In this document: piece by piece, positions 16,472-23,373 of the stretch
Position numbering within the stretch: position 1 is the first letter of the stretch
Layout of the letters: each line of letters opens with the position of its first letter
Source: an uncultured Eubacterium sp.
GTDB lineage: Bacteria; Bacillota; Clostridia; Lachnospirales; Lachnospiraceae
Assembly (NCBI GenBank): GCA_934317205.1
Contig: CAKREL010000029.1
Coordinates: 1-23,375, forward strand
DNA length: 23,375 bases
Direction: 5' to 3'
Translations under genes and position numbers: made by a program
The notes under the pieces: model-generated
The model's database searches: none
Told to the model about the DNA's origin: nothing
The model's input: the letters and a program-made list of their open reading frames with translations, nothing else

Positions 16472-18253
16472 CTATGAAATTCTTCCGTTCTCCATTTCGT
16501 ATACGGTATCTGCCACGTTCATGGTTGATGTTCGGTGCGATACCAGAACCACCGTCTGCTTTTTACCGGATTCTTTCAGGGATTTCAAAATAATACCCTC
16601 GTTTAAGGAATCCAGATTGGATGTCGGCTCATCCATGAGTAAGAGCGGTGCATCGTGTAAAAATGCCCTTGCGATACCGATTCGCTGCTTTTCTCCACCG
16701 GATAAAGTATCACCAAGCTCGCCTACTTCGGTATCATAGCCCTTCGGCAATGTCATGATAAAATCGTGGATGGATGCTTTTTTTGCTGCTTCCATGATTT
16801 CTTCTCTGGTTGCTCCCGGTTTTGCGATGGCGATGTTGTTTGCAATGGAATCGTGGAACAGGTGTGTTTCCTGTGTGACGTAACTTTCCATATCACGCAA
16901 ATGTTTGGTTGGAATTTCACGCACATCAGCTCCATCTACGGATACGCTTCCTGCATTGACATCCCAGAACCGCATCAATAATTTTAATAGAGTAGATTTT
17001 CCGGAACCGCTTGCTCCATGGATTCCGGTGATCTTGCCCGGCTCCAGTTTCAGGGAATAGTCGTCTAAAATTGTCTCTGACTCGTATGCAAAAGTTACAT
17101 GTTCTGCACTTGCTCCAGAAAATGCCCCGTCTAAAATTGTCTCAGTTTCGGATATAATTTTCTGCTCTGCTCCAGTAAATTCACTGTTTTTATTTACAAC
17201 ACTCTTTCTCGTCTCCGGAATTTCCTCTACCAAAGGTGTTTCCTCTAATAAAGAAAGTACACGTTCGCCACTTGCCAGTGTCTGGTTCAAATTGTTTGAC
17301 AGACTGGACAACGCAACTACCGGACCAAAAGATCCCATCATGGCAATGGTACAGGTCAAAATACCCTCAAATCCCATAGCACCTCTTGCATATAACCAGA
17401 TTGTCAGTGCCAGCATGCCAAAGGATGCCAGTAAGATCACCATGTTTGTAAAGGAACGCTGTGCCCCTTCCATATGGCTTAAATCTTTCTGCATTCCAGA
17501 GAGTTTTTTAGAGCGCTCTGTCATCTGCGCTTTGCGTTTTTCCCCCTGTCCGTACTGGATGGTTTCGTCAAGGCCTCTGAGGGAATCCAATACGAAACTG
17601 TTCAATTCACCAAATTCTGTCCGGAACTCCATACCTTTCTGACTGCCGCGTTTTCCATTCCACAGCGGGATCACAACACCAACCATCAGATATGCTGCCA
17701 GTGCAAGGAGTCCTGCAAGGACATGATATCTTCCAATAAAAAACACCATGATTGCGGATGTCAATGTTGCAATCGCAATCGGTGAAATCGTATGTGCATA
17801 AAATACTTCCAGTAATTCAATATCCGTTGTGATAATGGAGATCAGGTTTCCTTTATCTCTGCCTTCTAATTTTGCCGGACAGAGTTTTCTAAGTGCTGCA
17901 AATACCTTATGACGGATGATCGCCAATAGTTTAAATGCAATAAAGTGGTTACAATACTGCTCTACATAATGAAGCAGACCACGCAATACTGCGATTACAA
18001 CCATCACGATCAGAATTGTTTTCACCGGTGTAAATACTAACCACATATTTTCCACCGGAACATTCATGCCCGCTATGCCGGTCAACAATCCATGCACGAT
18101 GACCTGTCCCGCAAGAATCGTCAGGAAAATGGCACATAAATAGCCCAAAGTTCCAAGAATGATTGCCGCCAGCATGATGTGGATCAGAGGTTTTACCAGT
18201 CCAATCAGGCTTCCCATAATCGAAATCGCACTTCTTCGCTTCTTTGTTTCCAT
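16472..18253 (-). CDS. CydC-like ABC half-exporter (second of a pair)
   Basis: 593 aa from the ATG at 18253, which overlaps the TGA of the preceding ABC gene (TGATG), a sign of translational coupling. N-terminal exporter membrane domain with about six hydrophobic segments (to about 310), then a nucleotide-binding domain: Walker A GASGSGKST (about 413-421), Q-loop Gln461, signature LSGGEKQR (about 517-524), Walker B LLLMDEP, D-loop SNLD and H-loop His573. All ATPase motifs are intact. The partner is the gene upstream; together they form a heterodimer like CydDC (thiol export) or other type IV exporters. The linker (about 340-400) is longer than usual and repeats ETILDGAFSG / ETILDDYSLK, matching a 16-bp DNA direct repeat near 17057 and 17131. 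Substrate unknown. Confidence 0.88.
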   Translation of the reverse strand: METKKRRSAISIMGSLIGLVKPLIHIMLAAIILGTLGYLCAIFLTILAGQVIVHGLLTGIAGMNVPVENMWLVFTPVKTILIVMVVIAVLRGLLHYVEQYCNHFIAFKLLAIIRHKVFAALRKLCPAKLEGRDKGNLISIITTDIELLEVFYAHTISPIAIATLTSAIMVFFIGRYHVLAGLLALAAYLMVGVVIPLWNGKRGSQKGMEFRTEFGELNSFVLDSLRGLDETIQYGQGEKRKAQMTERSKKLSGMQKDLSHMEGAQRSFTNMVILLASFGMLALTIWLYARGAMGFEGILTCTIAMMGSFGPVVALSSLSNNLNQTLASGERVLSLLEETPLVEEIPETRKSVVNKNSEFTGAEQKIISETETILDGAFSGASAEHVTFAYESETILDDYSLKLEPGKITGIHGASGSGKSTLLKLLMRFWDVNAGSVSVDGADVREIPTKHLRDMESYVTQETHLFHDSIANNIAIAKPGATREEIMEAAKKASIHDFIMTLPKGYDTEVGELGDTLSGGEKQRIGIARAFLHDAPLLLMDEPTSNLDSLNEGIILKSLKESGKKQTVVLVSHRTSTMNVADTVYEMENGRIS

Positions 18254-19989
18254 CACAGACTCCCCTCCTCTCCGTAATGCTCCAGCGCCATCTGACTCTC
18301 ATACAAGTGCTTGTATGATCCGTCCAACGCCATCAACTCTGCATGGGTTCCATGCTCTTTGATGTCGCCATCTTTCAGGAAATAGATCTGATCCGATTTC
18401 ACTACATTCGCCAGTCGATGAGAAATCAAAAGCACTGTCCTTGTTTTTGCCAGTTCATGAATCACCTGCATAATGAGTTCTTCACTCTCAATGTCGATGT
18501 TGCTTGTTGCTTCATCAAAAATATAAACTTCCGCATTTTTGAGCAATGCCCTTGCGATTACCAGACGCTGACATTGTCCGCCGGACAAGTTTCCTGCTTT
18601 CTCCAAAAGTTTGGTCTGCAATCCGTCCTGCGTCTGCAAAAATCCTAGCAGGTTGACTTTCTGAAGCACTGCATTCATTTCCGCTTCCGTTGCATCCGAT
18701 TTTGCCATCCGTAAGTTTTCTTCTACCGTTCCTTTAAATAAGTAACTGTTGTGACGCACCAATACCACATGCTCCATCAGATTTGTTTCGTTTACTTCCG
18801 ATAACGGCACACCGCCAATCGTGATCTCACCAGAAAAACCTCTATTCTTGGCAGAAAGCAGACCTGCAATGGTACTTTTTCCACAACCGGATTCACCTAC
18901 CAGTGATACAAAACTTCCCGCCGGGAGATTCAGGTTGATGCCCTTTAGGATTTCTCTGTCTTCTTCATATGAGAAATGTACATCTTTGAGTAAAATATCT
19001 AATGCACCTTCTGGTAATGTCTTTGCTCCTGCCTCCGGCTCCGGCAGATCCAGAATCTTAAAGATTTTGTCACTTGCCGCCATACCGTTCATTGCAATAT
19101 GGAAGAAAGAACCAAGCAGTCGCAACGGCAAGAAAAACTCGCTTGCCAGAAGCACGATACACAACGTACCCGAAATTGTCAGGTTGCCCTTTAAGAACTC
19201 CGTTACCGCAACCACCATACCAATCGCCGCACCGCCATAAGCTACAATATCCATCACACTGGTGGAATTAAGCTGCATCGTCAGCACTTTCATGGTGATC
19301 CGGCGGAAGTTCTGGGATTCCACATCCATCTCGTCTGCTTTCTGCTGGTCTGCCTGATAGATTTTCAGTGTGGTCAATCCCTGCAGGTTTTCCAGAAAGG
19401 AATCACCCAATCCGGTATAAATGCTCCAATATTTATTCAGCAGCTTCTTTGCGATCTTCTGCACCACCACGATAGAAATCGGGATCAGCGGCACACAGAT
19501 CAGCAGAATCACGCTTGCTTTCAGACTAACTCTGCACAAAATAATAAATAAAGTTACCGGGGCGATCAGACTGTAGAACAACTGTGGCAGATATTTTCCA
19601 AAATAAGTCTCCAACTGCTCTACGCCTTCTGTTGAAACCTGCACCACCTCGGAAGATGACACCTGCTCGCTGTAAGAAGCCCCCAGTTTCAACATTTTTT
19701 CATAAATTTTTTCCCTTAAAATGCGTTTTACATCCACACAAGCCAGATAGGAAGACCTCACTCCCATCCGCTCACAGACAAAACGTAACACGATTACGAT
19801 TGCCAGCGTGACAACCGTCAGCTCAATGCTCTGCACCGTCACTGCCCGGTACACAACACGCTCCAGTAAATTAGCAATCGAAAAAACTGCGAAAACCTGT
19901 GACAAAAGCGCAAGCCACTGCCACAGGATCGTGTATACGATATACTTTTTTGCATGGGACAACAGTCCCACAAGTCTCGTTTTTATCAT
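18253..19989 (-). CDS. CydD-like ABC half-exporter (first of a pair)
   Basis: 578 aa from the ATG at 19989 (MIKTRLVGLL). The ATG overlaps the TGA of the YgbA-type gene (ATGA) and has AAAGGAA upstream, which is why longer in-frame starts are rejected. Exporter membrane domain with six hydrophobic segments (about 15-310), then a nucleotide-binding domain: Walker A GESGCGKST (365-373), signature NLSGGQCQR (about 467-475), Walker B VYIFDEA, D-loop SNID, H-loop LISHRL. The Q-loop position, normally Gln, is His413 in VRHNSYLF, so this site may be asymmetric. Co-transcribed and translationally coupled with the next ABC gene. CydD-like architecture suggests export of small molecules such as thiols or haem-related compounds, but no cydAB genes are nearby, so the substrate is open. 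Confidence 0.88.
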   Translation of the reverse strand: MIKTRLVGLLSHAKKYIVYTILWQWLALLSQVFAVFSIANLLERVVYRAVTVQSIELTVVTLAIVIVLRFVCERMGVRSSYLACVDVKRILREKIYEKMLKLGASYSEQVSSSEVVQVSTEGVEQLETYFGKYLPQLFYSLIAPVTLFIILCRVSLKASVILLICVPLIPISIVVVQKIAKKLLNKYWSIYTGLGDSFLENLQGLTTLKIYQADQQKADEMDVESQNFRRITMKVLTMQLNSTSVMDIVAYGGAAIGMVVAVTEFLKGNLTISGTLCIVLLASEFFLPLRLLGSFFHIAMNGMAASDKIFKILDLPEPEAGAKTLPEGALDILLKDVHFSYEEDREILKGINLNLPAGSFVSLVGESGCGKSTIAGLLSAKNRGFSGEITIGGVPLSEVNETNLMEHVVLVRHNSYLFKGTVEENLRMAKSDATEAEMNAVLQKVNLLGFLQTQDGLQTKLLEKAGNLSGGQCQRLVIARALLKNAEVYIFDEATSNIDIESEELIMQVIHELAKTRTVLLISHRLANVVKSDQIYFLKDGDIKEHGTHAELMALDGSYKHLYESQMALEHYGEEGSL

Positions 19990-20330
19990 ATTTGTTTCCT
20001 TTTCTCTCTGATACTGCACACCAGATGCCAGACAGCCAGTCCCGGGTGGTGCAGCAACATTCTCGGTCCTGAAAAACGCATCACCTGTCGGATCTGCTCT
20101 CTCATTTCCGGTTTATAGCAATGAACCCTGCAGTTTGCACAAAATGTCTTGTGCTCCATAAACGGGCATTTTTCACTGCGCAATTTCGCATAATCCGCCA
20201 GGTCCTGACAGGCGGGGCACATCTGCCCGGATGTCCTGTCATACCCCGTATGCTTTTTCCGGCAGTAAAGCCGGATCATTTCTTCCACGACATGCTGTTC
20301 CTTCTGCCGCTTCTTCTCCACGTTGCTCAT
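19986..20330 (-). CDS. YgbA-type nitrosative-stress family protein (Cys-rich)
   Basis: 114 aa, matching the family annotated as 'nitrous oxide-stimulated promoter' (YgbA_NO). Family marks visible: EEMIRLYCRKKH (16-27), MCPACQDLADYAKLR (37-51), KCPF (54-57), FCANCRVHCYKPEMRE (63-78) and VMRFSGPRML (83-92). Eight Cys (23, 38, 41, 55, 64, 67, 71, 105) suggest metal or Fe-S binding. Members are linked to nitric oxide and iron stress in enterobacteria; the biochemical role is unknown. It starts 3 nt after the DUF454 stop, with AAGGA inside the end of that gene, and overlaps the first ABC gene by 4 nt. Encoded in the middle of an export operon, it may act on the same metal or thiol process. Confidence 0.88.
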   Translation of the reverse strand: MSNVEKKRQKEQHVVEEMIRLYCRKKHTGYDRTSGQMCPACQDLADYAKLRSEKCPFMEHKTFCANCRVHCYKPEMREQIRQVMRFSGPRMLLHHPGLAVWHLVCSIREKRKQI

Positions 20331-20333
20331 CTG

Positions 20334-20723
20334 TCAGATTCCTTCTCCATCCATCTCTCCGGGCTTCTCTGTTTTTACCCGAAGGAAGAAATACAACAGA
20401 TGGCATACCCAGACAACGGCAATGCAGATCCGTCCGATCTGCACGTTTTTCATACAGATAAAACCGATCGCCATCACGGCCGTTACCATGCCGATGATCT
20501 TTAACTTGGTTCCCATCGTCATAGAACGTTTCTGCACGAAGCTCTCCAGATGTTTCTTATACAAATTGCTTCCGGTGAACCAGTCATGCAGCTTCTGGGA
20601 ACTCTTTGCAAAACAGAACAGGGTTGCCATGTAAAACGGAACCGTTGGCAGGATCGGAAGTACGATTCCCACCGTTCCAAGTCCCAGACAGAGACAACCT
20701 AAAACAAGCCATACAATTCTCAT
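20334..20723 (-). CDS. DUF454 (YbaN-like) inner-membrane protein
   Basis: 129 aa from the ATG at 20723 ([13 protein letters not shown]), selected because GGAGG lies 6 nt upstream; in-frame codons further up have no such site. The DUF454 pattern is clear: [29 protein letters not shown], then [16 protein letters not shown], and two hydrophobic segments (about 74-92 and 95-112). There are three to four membrane helices in total. Function is unknown for the family. First gene of the cluster driven by the promoter at 20968-20940 and followed 3 nt later by the YgbA-type gene. Confidence 0.88.
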   Translation of the reverse strand: MRIVWLVLGCLCLGLGTVGIVLPILPTVPFYMATLFCFAKSSQKLHDWFTGSNLYKKHLESFVQKRSMTMGTKLKIIGMVTAVMAIGFICMKNVQIGRICIAVVWVCHLLYFFLRVKTEKPGEMDGEGI

Positions 20724-20852
20724 ATGTTTCCTCCACTTTTTTCTCTCACTGTTTTTGTTGGTGCTGATCACCATATTTTTTCCTGCTCTTGGGGCAAGCA
20801 GGTGTCTTTTTCTCTTGTTTTTTTATCCCTCCTTGTACTGTCGTTATTTTCC

Positions 20853-20880
20853 GTAATTAGCGTTATTTTTCTCTAATTAC
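20853..20880 (-). promoter_or_regulatory. Operator-like palindrome in leader of the DUF454-ABC operon
   Basis: On the minus strand GTAATTAG (20880-20873), 12 nt, CTAATTAC (20860-20853): perfect 8-bp arms downstream of the promoter. A related TTAGCAATTATAACTACTAG stretch lies nearby at about 20898-20917, just after the predicted start. The pattern (TTAGC, TTAT, CTARTTA) occurs twice, as expected for a repressor site. The double DtxR-like protein encoded in the same cluster is the obvious candidate; this is inferred. Confidence 0.5.
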
Positions 20881-20939
20881 ATATCTTTTCCTTTGGTTAG
20901 CAATTATAACTACTAGTTAGTTTATTTCACTTTTTATTA

Positions 20940-20968
20940 GTTATAAACCACCCCGCCCGCGTTGTCAA
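20940..20968 (-). promoter_or_regulatory. Consensus sigma-A promoter of the DUF454-YgbA-ABC operon
   Basis: TTGACA (20968-20963), a 17-bp GC-rich spacer, then TATAAC (20945-20940) on the minus strand. The predicted leader to the DUF454 start is about 210 nt and holds the operator-like repeats. Confidence 0.8.
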
Positions 20969-21094
20969 TAAAATTTCACATTTACGTGCATTGCTGCACG
21001 TTTTGGTCACTGACTAAATTCCCTTGTTTTCTGAAAGTATCGGAGTTTTTGGATTTTAAAAAAATTTTTTTGTGTTTTAATCGGAATACGCAAA

Positions 21095-21151
21095 AAGAGG
21101 AAAACGACTTCTGACAGGTTGGGTTCCTGTTGGATATCGATTTCCTCTTTT
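21095..21151. terminator. Imperfect long hairpin, terminator-like (left of the abi gene)
   Basis: AAAGAGGAAA (21095-21104) pairs with TTTCCTCTTT (21142-21151), with an inner CAGG/CCTG pair; T-runs flank on both strands. Its core at 21115-21138 matches 20 of 24 bases with 22697-22720 on the other side of the abi gene. The remainder of 20969-21217 has no gene. Confidence 0.5.
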
Positions 21152-21217
21152 CGTATGATTAATGGTTATTTTGCTGTGATGTTACATTCATTCCTCATAG
21201 ATAATCTTTGCACAATA

Positions 21218-21226
21218 TGATATAAT
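21218..21226 (+). promoter_or_regulatory. Extended -10 promoter for the abi gene
   Basis: TGATATAAT (extended -10, TGnTATAAT) with no clear -35, typical of extended -10 promoters. The leader to the ATG at 21317 is about 84 nt. Confidence 0.5.
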
Positions 21227-21316
21227 TCAGGCATCTCAATCCCTATGTAATATTAAGGTAATAGTTACAATACATATGATTCATTGAATTTTCCCATACA
21301 TGGAAAGAGGATTTTT

Positions 21317-22300
21317 ATGCCATACAAAATTGATAAACCGAAACAAACAGCGCAACAGCTTATTAATAAAATGAAAGTTGAAAAAGGCATTCAGTTTAAA
21401 TATATTTCTGAAAATGATGCTGAAACCTACTTGACGAATGTAAATAATTATCTTCGAACTGCTTCATACCGAAAAAACTATCAAAAATATAGAAACGGTA
21501 TTCATAAAGGAAAATATATTGATTTAGATTTTTCATATTTACAGGAATTATCTACCATTGATATGCATTTTCGTTTTATTGTTTCAAAAATGTGTTTAGA
21601 TATTGAACATGATCTGAAAGTGAAAATGTTAAAAGATATTGAGTGTGATCCCTCTACCGATGGATATAACATTGTCAAAAATTTTTTAGCCCAAAATCCA
21701 TATATCCTCGGAAAACTTGAAGCCACCAGTGCTTCTCCTTTTACCAGCGATTTGATTCATAAATATTTTACGCTTCAGCGTGTGTATAATCCCGCGAAGC
21801 AGAAAAATGAAAATAAAATCGTTGCGTATGATGATTGTCCTGCATGGGTTTTACTCGAAATGCTTACTTTTGGAGATTTTATTAAGTTTTATGAATTTTA
21901 CTACTCCTCCAGAAATTTGGTCAAATTGTCTACACCTGTCATCAATTTGGTCAAAAGCTTACGAAATGGAACGGCTCATAACAATTGTATCTTGGCTAAC
22001 CTGAAACATGGTACGTCAAGAGCGCCTTATGAAATCAGTCTGGAGATTTCAAAAATAAAAACTATTAATTCAAATCAGCGTCGGAAGAAATTATCCTGCA
22101 GACCTATGTTAGAATTTACCGGTTTGCTTTATGTATACAAATTAGTGGTATCAGACAAAGTTAAATACCACAGGATAAAAGAACTAAAAGCTCTATTTTT
22201 TGAACGAATGCTTGAAAAAAGAGGATTTTTTAAGAATAATGAACTTATAAAAAGCAACTATGAATTTGCATGTAAAGTTATTTCTTCATTTTTTGCATAA
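21317..22300 (+). CDS. Abi_2 (AbiD/AbiF) family abortive-infection protein, HEPN-type
   Basis: 327 aa from the ATG at 21317 (MPYKIDKPKQTAQQL), preceded by AAAGAGG 6 nt upstream; an in-frame ATG at 21284 lacks this. The family pattern is strong: KPKQTAQQLINKM and KGIQF, then NNYLRTASYRKNYQKY, DLDFSYLQELSTIDMHFRF and CLDIEHDLKVKML. The central part has DDCPAWVLLEMLTFGDFIKFYEFY. The HEPN ribonuclease-type motif is RNGTAHNN, Arg216-x4-His221. Abi_2 proteins from lactococcal AbiD/AbiF act as phage-induced growth-arrest toxins; RNA cleavage is expected from the HEPN motif. It is the only intact plus-strand gene, is AT-rich compared with its neighbours and sits in a tRNA-associated accessory region. 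A compact RNA gene follows 76 bp after its stop and may be its antitoxin. Confidence 0.88.
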   Translation: MPYKIDKPKQTAQQLINKMKVEKGIQFKYISENDAETYLTNVNNYLRTASYRKNYQKYRNGIHKGKYIDLDFSYLQELSTIDMHFRFIVSKMCLDIEHDLKVKMLKDIECDPSTDGYNIVKNFLAQNPYILGKLEATSASPFTSDLIHKYFTLQRVYNPAKQKNENKIVAYDDCPAWVLLEMLTFGDFIKFYEFYYSSRNLVKLSTPVINLVKSLRNGTAHNNCILANLKHGTSRAPYEISLEISKIKTINSNQRRKKLSCRPMLEFTGLLYVYKLVVSDKVKYHRIKELKALFFERMLEKRGFFKNNELIKSNYEFACKVISSFFA

Positions 22301-22308
22301 TCATGAGA

Positions 22309-22370
22309 TTGCCATTTGTCAAGTTTTTTCTTTATAATCTGTTGACATTTTAGAAGCTCACTCATATAAT
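22309..22370 (+). promoter_or_regulatory. Tandem promoters for the RNA downstream of abi
   Basis: The main one is a perfect consensus: TTGACA (22342-22347), 17 bp, TATAAT (22365-22370). A second possible one lies ahead of it: TTGCCA (22309-22314), 18 bp, TATAAT (22333-22338). No ORF of note starts downstream before a terminator, so these appear to drive a short RNA. Confidence 0.8.
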
Positions 22371-22376
22371 AAATGC

Positions 22377-22437
22377 AGAATCATAAAAACAATTGTGTTT
22401 TTGTAAGGACGGCGTTGCGACGGCGTTCTATTTTTTT
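22377..22437 (+). ncRNA. Predicted ~60-nt structured RNA, candidate antitoxin RNA of the Abi_2 protein
   Basis: Starts about 7 nt after TATAAT and ends in an intrinsic terminator. Two stems are visible. Hairpin 1 is AAAAACA (22385-22391), loop ATTG, TGTTTTT (22396-22402). Hairpin 2, the terminator, is AGGACG (22406-22411) with CGTTCT (22424-22429), a G-G mismatch, then CGT/ACG around TGCG, followed by A and seven T. An 8-nt direct repeat ACGGCGTT lies within it. Such a short autonomous unit beside an abi gene recalls RNA antitoxins. I recall that a conserved 'abiF RNA' motif has been described beside abiF genes; whether this belongs to it is untested. Confidence 0.6.
22406..22437 (+). terminator. 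Intrinsic terminator of the abi-associated RNA
   Basis: AGGACG / CGTTCT outer stem (one G-U pair), inner CGT/ACG stem with a TGCG loop, then A and T7 (22431-22437). Confidence 0.7.
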
Positions 22438-22477
22438 GTTCAAAAAGTGTTAGGTGCTGTCAAATTTCTACACACAT

Positions 22478-22666
22478 AGCCTGTCCGAATATCCGGCGGG
22501 AACACGCCCATCCAGGTATACGTTTCCAAGACGGAACCGGATCATCAGTGCATGGTGCGACCGGCTTTTTGTGATATCCCCGGCTCCCAAGAGTGGAACG
22601 CTAATCACTGCGGATTATGTGAATAAGTATCACCGGGAGATGATGATTCTTAAGGGGAATGGGTAA
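22478..22666 (+). pseudogene. Fragment of dprA/smf (DNA-processing protein)
   Basis: About 62 residues match the middle of DprA: LSEYPAGTRPSRYTFPRRNRII is the typical SEYPPGTxP...FPxRNRII segment, followed by the SGTLITADYV motif of the Rossmann-like fold. The N-terminal nucleotide-binding part and the C-terminus are missing; it stops at 22664-22666, and the residues expected after ITAD (a VPG-type end) are degenerate. It appears to be a relic, non-functional. It lies with an integrase fragment between the abi unit and tRNA-Lys. Confidence 0.6.
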
Positions 22667-22678
22667 ATTGGGGATGCA

Positions 22679-22730
22679 AAAAGGAACCGATATCCGAACA
22701 GGTGTGGTTCCTGTGGAATATGGGTTCCCT
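22679..22730. repeat. Degenerate palindrome (right of the abi unit)
   Basis: AAAGGAACC pairs with GGTTCC-CTTT (one bulge) and ATATCC with GGAATAT, around CAGG/CCTG. It resembles the hairpin at 21095-21151 (20 of 24 core bases). The two flank the abi gene, RNA and dprA fragment. Confidence 0.45.
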
Positions 22731-22829
22731 TTGTATCATAATTTAACAGATCCTTATATTTTCTAACATCATCAGAATCATTCTTAACAACATTAATATT
22801 AACAGCCATCAACAACTGGTATCATCTTT

Positions 22830-23075
22830 TTGATATCCATAACCGAATGTAATAAAATTGTAAAGCAGTTACTGCCTGCACTGCAGCATTTTCACTTTCA
22901 TGGTCTGCGTCACACTTATGCTTCCACGCTCATCGCACATGGAGCGAATTTTAAAGATGTTCAAGAGCTGTTAGGGCATTCTGATATCAAAATCACATTA
23001 AATACGTATGCTCACGTGTCACAGCATTCCAGGAAACAGGCAGTCTCTATTTTTGAATCTGCCATTTCCAGATAA
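22830..23075 (+). pseudogene. C-terminal fragment of a tyrosine recombinase (integrase)
   Basis: The catalytic C-terminus of a phage/ICE-type integrase: HGLRHTYAS (His-x-x-Arg box), LLGHSDIKITLNTYAHVS (His box and the Tyr nucleophile in NTYAH). The N-terminal SAM-like and core-binding domains and the first catalytic Arg are missing, so it cannot be active. Sequence before about 22872 is not recognisable. It lies about 100 bp from the 16-bp att-like repeat, the place expected for an integrase beside a tRNA attachment site. Confidence 0.85.
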
Positions 23076-23138
23076 TATGAATTATTTACTTGTTGGAAAA
23101 TGTGGGAAAACTTGTGGGAAAGGCTGAGTTTCGGGTAA

Positions 23139-23170
23139 CAAAAAAACCAGCAAACCCGCAAGTTTACTGG
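23139..23170 (-). terminator. Hairpin terminator beyond the tRNA region
   Basis: CCAG-C-AAAC (23147-23155) pairs with GTTT-A-CTGG (23162-23170) with one mismatch; the minus-strand product continues into a T-run (A-tract 23139-23146). Confidence 0.55.
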
Positions 23171-23175
23171 CTTCT

Positions 23176-23191
23176 AGTGAGCGTGCCGGGG
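23176..23191 (+). repeat. att-like 16-bp duplication of the tRNA-Lys 3' end
   Basis: AGTGAGCGTGCCGGGG is identical to 23299-23314, which covers the last 14 bases of tRNA-Lys plus 2 flanking bases, spaced by 123 bp. With an integrase fragment next to it, this fits a recombination site left by an element integrated at the tRNA 3' end. A hairpin (GACCTA-GACATCC with GGATGTC-TAGGTC, 23191-23223) follows at once. Confidence 0.65.
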
Positions 23192-23267
23192 ACCTAGACA
23201 TCCAGGGGATGTCTGTTTAGGTCCGACCGTAGCGTAGCGAAGACCAAACCTTGGTTCGAACCTCGGC

Positions 23268-23295
23268 ACAAAAAAAGAACACTTACGTGTCCTTT
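23268..23295 (-). terminator. Rho-independent terminator of tRNA-Lys
   Basis: AAAGAACAC (23274-23282), loop TTAC, GTGTCCTTT (23287-23295, one mismatch); a T-run follows on the minus strand. It is directly downstream of the tRNA. Confidence 0.75.
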
Positions 23296-23300
23296 AAGAG

Positions 23301-23373
23301 TGAGCGTGCCGGGGTTCGAACCCGGGACAACTTGATTAAAAGTCAAGTGCTCTACCAACTGAGCTACACACCC
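23301..23373 (-). tRNA. tRNA-Lys (anticodon TTT)
   Basis: 73 nt, minus strand, no encoded CCA. Acceptor GGGTGTG pairs with CACGCTC (with wobble pairs). The D arm has AGCTCAGTTGGTAGAGC. The anticodon stem CTTGA...TCAAG holds loop CTTTTAA with anticodon TTT. The T arm has GGTTCGAACC. The discriminator base is A. Its 3' end is duplicated at 23176-23191, so it has probably served as an integration site. Confidence 0.95.

Noticed and set aside
21284..21316. Longer Abi_2 start (MNFPIHGKRIF)
   Set aside because: There is no ribosome-binding site before it, and the family pattern begins after MPYKIDKPKQT, which has AAAGAGG upstream.
22630..22815. 61-codon minus-strand frame
   Set aside because: It overlaps the dprA fragment and the palindrome, has no recognisable similarity and lies in decayed sequence.
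23220..23270. A second tRNA suggested by TTGGTTCGAACCTCGGCAC
   Set aside because: Only a T-arm-like stretch is present; no D arm or anticodon arm can be formed around it. It is better read as a remnant of recombination at the tRNA-Lys site.
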